NCBI GenBank assembly: GCA_014871545.1 | Contig: WGSR01000044.1 | Coordinates: 1 to 9,696, forward strand | DNA length: 9,696 bases | Source: Collinsella sp. | GTDB lineage: Bacteria > Actinomycetota > Coriobacteriia > Coriobacteriales > Coriobacteriaceae | Direction: 5' to 3' | Shown: piece after piece, positions 1 through 4,225 of the stretch | Position numbering within the stretch: the first letter of the stretch is position 1 | Layout of the letters: each line of letters starts with the position of its first letter | The notes under the pieces: generated by a model | The model's database searches: none | What the model was told of the DNA's origin: nothing | What the model saw: the letters and a program-made list of their open reading frames with translations, nothing else | Position numbers and translations under genes: made by a program

Positions 1-120
1 AGGCCCTCGCGGCCTAGTCGCTATTTAGGGCGTCCAAGATTTGGGGCGCAGTTCAGTGCGAGCTGCAGGGTCTTTTGTCAAGTGACGGATCGCTTGTGGA
101 GCCGCGCTCCATTTTGCTCG
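1..120. other. Non-coding segment downstream of the regulator
   Basis: No convincing gene is seen here. The segment starts with a perfect 5-bp inverted repeat (AGGCC, 5-nt loop, GGCCT; 1-15). It ends with a GGAGC-CGC-GCTCC hairpin (98-110) followed on the plus strand by a short T tract (112-115). The hairpin lies 10 bp past the stop codon of the minus-strand regulator, so it could mark that transcript's 3' end. The short T tract lies on the plus side, so it would fit better as an end for a convergent gene to the left. Neither reading is firm. Confidence 0.4.
98..110. terminator. Weak hairpin past the regulator gene, possible terminator
   Basis: A 5-bp stem (GGAGC/GCTCC) with a 3-nt loop begins 10 bp beyond the regulator stop codon. 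On the plus strand it is followed by ATTTTG; on the minus strand there is no T tract. The stem is short, so this is only a possible terminator. Confidence 0.25.
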
Positions 121-777
121 TTAGCCTTCCTTGCGGACTTTTTGCAGGTAGCGGTAGACGCTGGGCTCCGAGATGCCCAGCGCGGTGGCGGCGCAGGCCA
201 CGGCACCCTTGAGCATGAACACCCCGTTGCCGTTGAGGTGGCGAATGACGTCCACGCGGTCGCTTTGACCAAGCGACGTCACATCCAGCCCGCGAGCGCT
301 CAGCAGCTCGGCAATGCTGCGGTCGATGAGCTCCTGTGTGGACTCCGAAAGGCTTTCGACCTCGATAGGGGCGGGCTCCGTGCGCGTCGGCGCCGCGTCG
401 AAGCACGCCATGAGCTGCTGCGCCATGGCGTTGATGGAGCGCACGGTCGAGAGGTCGGTGTTGACGCAGAGCATACCGACGATCTCGTCATTCTCGCGGA
501 TAAAGTACGTCGCTGACTCCAACGTCTTGCCGCCGGCACCGCGCCCCTCGTAGCCCGTAATAAACGGCAGGTCGCGATACTTGGCGTCGTGCATGATCTT
601 GAGTGCCAGATCGGTGGCGGGACCGCCGACCTTGCGGCCGCTCACGATGCCGTTGCGAATATCGACGATGGCGTGGTCGGGATCCGAGAAATCGTGCAGC
701 ACGATTTCGCTGTTTTTGCCGAGTATCTGCTCCAGAAAATCGACCATCGGCAAAAAGCGACGTACGGTCTCGTTCAC
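121..777 (-). CDS. YheO-type PAS/HTH transcriptional regulator
   Basis: The product (218 aa) is a predicted cytoplasmic DNA-binding regulator. Residues about 3-118 form a YheO-like PAS domain (PAS_6 type), with the family-typical opening ETVRRFLPMVDFL, then GKNSEIVLHD and later GRKVGG and CVNTDLS. Residues about 150-213 form a C-terminal helix-turn-helix (HTH_22 type) ending in LKGAVACAATALGISEPSVYRYL. I chose the GTG at 775-777 because AAAGGAG sits 6 nt upstream and because YheO proteins normally begin at this point. Longer in-frame ATG starts at 828 and 918 lack a ribosome-binding site and add non-family sequence. It is divergent from the purine permease across a gap of about 350 bp, so it is the likely local regulator of the purine genes, perhaps sensing a purine or related small molecule through the PAS domain. 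Family assignment is confident; the ligand and target are inferred. Confidence 0.9.
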   Translation of the reverse strand: MNETVRRFLPMVDFLEQILGKNSEIVLHDFSDPDHAIVDIRNGIVSGRKVGGPATDLALKIMHDAKYRDLPFITGYEGRGAGGKTLESATYFIRENDEIVGMLCVNTDLSTVRSINAMAQQLMACFDAAPTRTEPAPIEVESLSESTQELIDRSIAELLSARGLDVTSLGQSDRVDVIRHLNGNGVFMLKGAVACAATALGISEPSVYRYLQKVRKEG

Positions 778-783
778 GGGCAA

Positions 784-790
784 CTCCTTT
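784..790 (-). promoter_or_regulatory. Shine-Dalgarno of the regulator, fixes GTG start
   Basis: On the minus strand the sequence reads AAAGGAG, then six bases (TTGCCC), then GTG. This is close to a perfect ribosome-binding site and spacing, and it is the main reason for choosing the GTG over the upstream ATG codons. Confidence 0.85.
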
Positions 791-856
791 GGGTGAAATC
801 GGAAATGTTCATAACAATTTTTTCTCATGGTAACACGCTGCCCATCATCTCGTATA

Positions 857-966
857 TCCGCAGGTACATTGCGTAATGCAGACGAACGGTAGGAATTTAG
901 CGGTAAACGGTTGACCAAAAGAAAAGTTAGATGGTATTTTGACCAGACACTTTCCTGACCTGCGGA
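857..966. repeat. Separated 9-bp inverted repeat (TCCGCAGGT / ACCTGCGGA)
   Basis: TCCGCAGGT at 857-865 is the exact reverse complement of ACCTGCGGA at 958-966. Each arm is followed within a few bases by a related string (ATTGCGTAAT at 868-877 and AATGCGTTAT at 967-976, 8 of 10 identical). The pair could be distal operators for the divergently encoded regulator, but a chance match cannot be excluded. Confidence 0.35.
911..960 (+). promoter_or_regulatory. TGACC repeat cluster, candidate operator
   Basis: TGACC occurs at 912-916, 940-944 and 956-960, and the first two copies share the longer string TTGACCA (911-917 and 939-945). A further inverted pair, GGTCA-AA-TGACC, covers the permease start codon (1124-1135). 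Five copies of a 5-mer in about 225 bp is well above expectation, which suggests a binding site for a regulator, possibly the divergent YheO-type protein. The TTGACC at 911-916 followed after 18 bp by TATTTT (935-940) could also act as a second, upstream promoter. Confidence 0.35.
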
Positions 967-976
967 AATGCGTTAT

Positions 977-986
977 TTCAGCTGAA
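977..986. promoter_or_regulatory. Perfect 10-bp palindrome TTCAGCTGAA
   Basis: TTCAGCTGAA is a perfect palindrome centred about 33 bp upstream of the predicted -35 element of the permease promoter, a position suited to an activator. No specific protein is assigned. Confidence 0.3.
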
Positions 987-1000
987 GAATAGTCTGATAA

Positions 1001-1042
1001 CAAAAAATTATTATTGAGAATGAGAATCATCTTTAATACGAT
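1001..1042 (+). promoter_or_regulatory. Sigma70-type promoter of the purine genes
   Basis: A -35 hexamer TTGAGA (1014-1019) and a -10 hexamer TACGAT (1037-1042) are separated by exactly 17 bp. An A/T-rich tract (CAAAAAATTATTA, 1001-1013) directly precedes the -35 and resembles an UP element. Transcription would start near 1048-1050, giving a leader of about 80 nt before the permease ATG at 1130. A Fur-like sequence covers most of the -35 and spacer, so binding there would block RNA polymerase. Confidence 0.6.
1015..1034. promoter_or_regulatory. Fur-box-like operator overlapping the promoter
   Basis: The sequence GAGAATGAGAATCATCTTT (1016-1034) matches the classical 19-bp Fur consensus at about 14 positions. 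In the 7-1-7 view, TGAGAAT-G-AGAATCA (1015-1029) matches 11 of 14 arm positions. It lies across the -35/spacer of the predicted permease promoter. The match is by eye; the binding protein, iron response and even the presence of Fur in this organism are inferred. Confidence 0.45.
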
Positions 1043-1129
1043 ATGCAATGAAGGCACAACCTCAACCCCGCACTGCGTCACAATAGAGCGTTAGATGCGA
1101 AAACAACTACTTCGAGGATTGGTGGTCAA

Positions 1130-2524
1130 ATGACCCAGGAGACGGTTACGAACGGCACTGAAGCCCTGTTCACTCGCGAAGGCATGCCTCCCGTTAAGGA
1201 AATGATCCCGTGTGCCCTTCAGCACGTACTGGCATCGTTTGCCGGCATCATTACCCCGGCGGTCATCATGGCCGGCGTCTACGGCTTTAATAGCCAGCAG
1301 AGCACCGACATCATCCAGGTCGCCCTCATTCTTTCGGCGATCGATACGGCCCTTCAGGCCTTCGCTCCCTTCCGTCGCATCGGCGGCGGCCTGCCCATCG
1401 TCATGGGCGTTTCGTTCGCGTTCCTGCCGGCCCTGCAGGCCATGGGTGCCTCGGGCTTTAGCTTTGGTGCGCTGCTGGGTGGCGAGATCGTCGGCGGCGC
1501 CGTCGCGGTTCTCTTTGGTCTGGCCTACAGCAAGATCAAGTGGCTGTTCCCGCCCGTCGTGACCGGTACGGTCATCTTCTCCATCGGCGTTTCGCTGTAT
1601 CCCACGGCCGTCAAGTATATGGCCGGCGGTATGGGTACGCCGCTGTGGGGCACCCCGCAGGCCTGGTGCGTCGCTCTTATCACCTTCGCCGTGGTCTTTG
1701 CGCTCGCCAACTTTGGCAAGGGCACGCTCAAGCTGGGCTCTGTGTTTTTTGGCATGATCGTCGGCATGATCGTCTCCATCCCCTTTGGCATGATCGACTT
1801 CTCCAGCGTCGCCACCGCTCAGGTCTTCGCCCTTCCCAAGCTCATGCCCTACGCGCTCGAGTTTGATCCCGAGGTCTGCATTACCCTCGCCGTCGTGTTC
1901 CCCATGGTCGCCATCCAGGTTATCGGTGACGTCTCCGCCGCCTGCCTGGGCTCCATCGACCGTATGCCCACCGAGCGCGAGCTCTCCGGCGCTATCGTGT
2001 CCCAGGGTCTCACCTCTATGGTCGGCGGCCTGCTTGGCGGTCTTCCCACCAGCGCCCTTGGCCAAAACGTGGGCATCATCTGCTCCAACAAGGTCGTCAA
2101 CAAGTGGGTCTTTGTGATCATCGCGGCCGTCTTTGCCATCGCCGGCCTGTTCCCGCAGCTCTCTGCCGTCCTTTCCGCTATCCCGCAGCCCGTCATCGGC
2201 GGCGCGACCGTCGGCGTCTTTGGCACCATCACCATGAACGGCGTGCGCATGTTCACCCGCGAGGGCCTCACGCAGCGCACTACCACCATCGTCGGTACCT
2301 CCGCCGTCTTTGGCCTGGGTATCTGGATGGCCAGCGGTTGCCTTGCCGGTGAGGGTATGCCCACCTGGGTGCCCACCGTCATCGGCTCCAATGCCGTAAC
2401 CCCCACCGCCATCATGGCCATTGTCCTTAACCTGATCCTTCCGCAGACGCCGGTCGTGGCTCAGCACATCGATGCTGCCAAGGACGCTGCCGTGGATCTG
2501 GTCTTGCCCGAGAGCAAGAAGTAA
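1130..2524 (+). CDS. NCS2-family purine permease (urate/xanthine type)
   Basis: The product (464 aa) is an inner-membrane nucleobase:cation symporter of the NCS2/SLC23 family, with about 12-14 hydrophobic segments. Residues 351-371 (IPQPVIGG...MNG) fit the xanthine/uracil permease signature, and the TM1 histidine (H32, LQHVL), the TM8 G-D pair (G266-D267) and the substrate-motif Q312-N313 of TM10 are present. Family length is normal. Given its position ahead of ssnA/ygfK/xdh, the likely cargo is a purine such as urate or xanthine. Two positions that are usually acidic in purine transporters such as XanQ read as glutamine (Q263 in IQVIGD, Q292 in VSQGL), and the usual T of QNxGxxxxT is N320. 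The ATG has GAGGA 11 nt and GGTGG 4 nt upstream, a modest ribosome-binding region. Family is certain; substrate is inferred from context. Confidence 0.92.
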   Translation: MTQETVTNGTEALFTREGMPPVKEMIPCALQHVLASFAGIITPAVIMAGVYGFNSQQSTDIIQVALILSAIDTALQAFAPFRRIGGGLPIVMGVSFAFLPALQAMGASGFSFGALLGGEIVGGAVAVLFGLAYSKIKWLFPPVVTGTVIFSIGVSLYPTAVKYMAGGMGTPLWGTPQAWCVALITFAVVFALANFGKGTLKLGSVFFGMIVGMIVSIPFGMIDFSSVATAQVFALPKLMPYALEFDPEVCITLAVVFPMVAIQVIGDVSAACLGSIDRMPTERELSGAIVSQGLTSMVGGLLGGLPTSALGQNVGIICSNKVVNKWVFVIIAAVFAIAGLFPQLSAVLSAIPQPVIGGATVGVFGTITMNGVRMFTREGLTQRTTTIVGTSAVFGLGIWMASGCLAGEGMPTWVPTVIGSNAVTPTAIMAIVLNLILPQTPVVAQHIDAAKDAAVDLVLPESKK

Positions 2525-2540
2525 CCAATTCGGTGCTATT

Positions 2541-2572
2541 CGTCGGCGGGCGCATCGCCTCGTCCGCCGACG
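2541..2572 (+). terminator. GC-rich hairpin without U-tract after the permease
   Basis: CGTCGGCGGGCG (2541-2552) pairs with CGTCCGCCGACG (2561-2572) over 12 bp with one G-U pair and an 8-nt loop, starting 17 nt after the permease stop codon. No T-run follows, so it is not a classical intrinsic terminator. Actinobacterial genomes often carry such U-less hairpins at gene ends. It could partially terminate, or protect the 3' end of the permease message. Confidence 0.5.
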
Positions 2573-2719
2573 TCATGCGGTGCCAAGCCGCACTTCAAAG
2601 GGTTTGTCCCTTTGGTGAAGCGTTGACGGGAGAGGGCCCGTTTCCGGTGTAGGCCGGCGCTTCGCACTCCGCCATGTCAGAGGTGTCAAACCCCGCCCCT
2701 GATGTTGAAGGGAGCATTT
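2573..2719 (+). other. Structured ssnA leader with serial small hairpins
   Basis: This intercistronic stretch shows several hairpin-forming repeats in a row: TGCGG/CCGCA (2576-2592), CAAAGGG/CCCTTTG with loop TTTGT (2596-2614), ACGGG/CCCGT (2626-2641) and CCGG/CCGG (2644-2657). I do not recognise a known riboswitch. TTGACG at 2623-2628 could serve as a -35, but no good -10 follows at normal spacing, so an internal ssnA promoter is unproven. The segment ends with the ssnA ribosome-binding site GAAGGGAG (2707-2714). Confidence 0.4.
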
Positions 2720-4075
2720 ATGCTTCTGGTCGCTAACGGTTCCGTCTTTACCCGCAATGCTCAGGCCCCGTTCATTCCAAACGGTGCGGTCGCCATTGAC
2801 GGAGATACGATCGTCGAAGTAGGTCCCGAGTGCGAGCTCAAGGCCAAGTACCCGGATGCCGAGTACGTCGATGCCCAGGGCAACCTCATCATGCCCGGAC
2901 TCATCAACTGCCACACCCACATCTACTCGGGTCTGGCCCGCGGCCTTGCCATTAAGGGCTGCAACCCCACCAACTTCCTGGAGAATCTCGAGCAGCAGTG
3001 GTGGAAGATCGACGACAATCTGACGCTCGACGGCACCAAGGCAAGCGCCTATGCCACGATTCTGGACTCCATTCGCGATGGTGTCACCACGATCTTCGAC
3101 CACCACGCGAGCTTCTGCGAGATCCCGGGAAGCCTCTTTACCATTAAGGATGCAGCTCAGGAGCTGGGCATGCGTTCGTGCCTGTGCTACGAGGTCTCCG
3201 ATCGCCGCGGCCAGGAAAAATGCAACCAGGCCATTGCCGAGAACGCCGAATTTGCCCAGTGGGCCGCCAAGGAGCGTCGCGATAACGACAACCATATGAT
3301 CGCCGCCATGTTTGGCGGACATGCCACCTTTACGCTTTCGGACGAGACCATGGATAAGATGGCCGAGGCCAACAACGGCCTGACCGGCTTCCACATCCAT
3401 GTGTGCGAGGGCATGAACGACGTGTGGGATTCCCGCCTCAACCGCGGCGGCATCAGCCCCGTCGAGCGCCTGCTGCAGCACAACCTGCTGGGTCCCGACA
3501 CCATGCTGGGTCACTGCATCCACGTGACGCCTGCCGAGATGGATATCGTCAAGGAGTCCGGTACCTGGCTCGTCAACAACCCCGAATCCAATATGGGCAA
3601 CGCCGTGGGCTGCGCCCCCGTGCTCGAGTTCTTCCGCCGCGGCATCCCCGTGTGCATGGGCACCGATGCCTACACCCACGATATGCTCGAGAGCCTTAAG
3701 GTCTTCCTGATCATTCAGCGCCACAACGCCGCCATGCCCAACGTGGGCTGGTGCGAGGCCATGACCATGCTGTTCGAGAACAACGCCAAGATGGCGAGCA
3801 AGTACTTCGATCGCAAGCTCGGTGTGCTCGAGGCCGGCGCTGCCGCCGACGTCATCGTCATGGACTACAAGCCCTTTACGCCGCTGAGCGAGGAGAATAT
3901 CGACGGCCACATGCTCTTTGGCATGATGGGCAAAAACTGCCGCACTACCATCATCAACGGCCGCGTCCTGTACAAGGATCGCGAGTTCGTTGGGATTGAT
4001 GAGGAAAAGATCAACGCGTGGACCATGGCTGAGTCCAAGAAGCTCTGGAGCACGCTCAACGATCGCGTGTACTAA
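2720..4075 (+). CDS. ssnA: Putative aminohydrolase SsnA
   Basis: The product (451 aa, full family length) is a cytoplasmic metal-dependent hydrolase of the amidohydrolase superfamily, SsnA type. The metal ligands of this fold are visible: HxH in NCHTHIYSG (H65, H67), H227 with E230 in HIHVCEG, H265/H268 in GHCIH, and D316 in MGTDAYTHD; SNMGNAVGCAP (290-300) resembles the substrate loop of guanine deaminase-like enzymes. SsnA is a constant companion of YgfK and selenium-dependent molybdenum hydroxylases and is implicated genetically in anaerobic purine use; its exact substrate is not shown here, but deamination or hydrolysis of a purine-derived intermediate is expected. The ATG at 2720 is chosen over the in-frame ATG at 2702 because GAAGGGAG lies 5 nt before it and the 2702 start has no such site. 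It lies 195 bp after the permease and 150 bp before ygfK. Confidence 0.9.
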   Translation: MLLVANGSVFTRNAQAPFIPNGAVAIDGDTIVEVGPECELKAKYPDAEYVDAQGNLIMPGLINCHTHIYSGLARGLAIKGCNPTNFLENLEQQWWKIDDNLTLDGTKASAYATILDSIRDGVTTIFDHHASFCEIPGSLFTIKDAAQELGMRSCLCYEVSDRRGQEKCNQAIAENAEFAQWAAKERRDNDNHMIAAMFGGHATFTLSDETMDKMAEANNGLTGFHIHVCEGMNDVWDSRLNRGGISPVERLLQHNLLGPDTMLGHCIHVTPAEMDIVKESGTWLVNNPESNMGNAVGCAPVLEFFRRGIPVCMGTDAYTHDMLESLKVFLIIQRHNAAMPNVGWCEAMTMLFENNAKMASKYFDRKLGVLEAGAAADVIVMDYKPFTPLSEENIDGHMLFGMMGKNCRTTIINGRVLYKDREFVGIDEEKINAWTMAESKKLWSTLNDRVY

Positions 4076-4091
4076 TTCCAATCGGAGATTC

Positions 4092-4127
4092 GCGCGCGTC
4101 GGATGTTTCGCCGCATCCGGCGCGCGC
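4092..4127 (+). terminator. Strong GC hairpin without U-tract after ssnA
   Basis: GCGCGCGTCGGATG (4092-4105) pairs with CATCCGGCGCGCGC (4114-4127) over 14 bp, including one G-U pair, around an 8-nt loop. It starts 16 nt after the ssnA stop codon, almost the same distance as the hairpin after the permease. As no T-run follows, it is either a U-less actinobacterial terminator or a stabilising intercistronic stem-loop. Confidence 0.5.
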
Positions 4128-4130
4128 ATA

Positions 4131-4207
4131 GGCGGCCTCCGCGGGGTCGCCGGCGCTGTGCTAGCGCTATACCGTATTTGCGCCCGCCGCGCGGTCTCGC
4201 CGGGCGT
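4131..4207 (+). other. Structured ygfK leader, three consecutive hairpins
   Basis: Almost the whole leader between the ssnA hairpin and the ygfK ribosome-binding site is self-complementary. GGCGGCCTC/GGGGTCGCC pairs at 4131-4151 (9 bp, two G-U), GCGCT/AGCGC at 4153-4167, and CGCCCG/CGGGCG at 4181-4206, the last enclosing the palindrome CCGCGCGG (4187-4194). I do not recognise a named regulatory RNA. The string TATACC (4168-4173) could be a -10, but no matching -35 is evident. Confidence 0.4.
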
Positions 4208-4212
4208 TACAG

Positions 4213-4219
4213 AGAGGAG
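4213..4219 (+). promoter_or_regulatory. Shine-Dalgarno of ygfK, fixes the ATG start
   Basis: AGAGGAG lies 6 nt before the ATG at 4226. The reading frame is open for 41 more codons upstream, but that part is arginine/proline-rich, falls in the hairpin leader and lacks family similarity, so the 4226 start is used. Confidence 0.85.
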
Positions 4220-4225
4220 CTCATT

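Larger units (their letters stand above)
778..1129. other. Divergent regulatory intergenic region
   Basis: This stretch of about 350 bp separates the minus-strand regulator from the plus-strand permease. It is markedly more A/T-rich than the surrounding genes and holds no convincing coding sequence. It contains the permease promoter, a Fur-like box, TGACC repeats, a 10-bp palindrome and a 9-bp inverted repeat, each listed separately. I did not find a confident promoter for the minus-strand gene; the best -10-like string is TATACG at about 852-857 on the minus strand. The roughly 80-nt leader between the predicted start of transcription and the permease ATG shows no riboswitch that I recognise. 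Confidence 0.8.

Noticed and set aside
778..918. N-terminal extension of the regulator from an ATG at 918 or 828
   Set aside because: The GTG at 777 has an ideal AAAGGAG site and matches the usual family start; the extension does not look like YheO sequence.
845..1081. 78-codon minus-strand open frame in the divergent region
   Set aside because: It overlaps the promoter and operator-like sequences, has no ribosome-binding site, and its composition is that of A/T-rich non-coding DNA.
1049..1129. Possible purine or xanthine riboswitch in the permease leader
   Set aside because: The leader is only about 80 nt and I could not find the conserved junction or loop sequences of known purine-sensing riboswitches.
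1091..2467. Antisense open frame of 458 codons opposite the permease
   Set aside because: Its translation is a biased run of D, G, H and K residues with no recognisable domain; it is a codon-bias shadow of the permease gene.
4103..4225. 41-codon in-frame upstream extension of ygfK
   Set aside because: It lies in the hairpin-rich leader, is arginine/proline-rich, has no family similarity and no ribosome-binding site, while AGAGGAG directly precedes the ATG at 4226.
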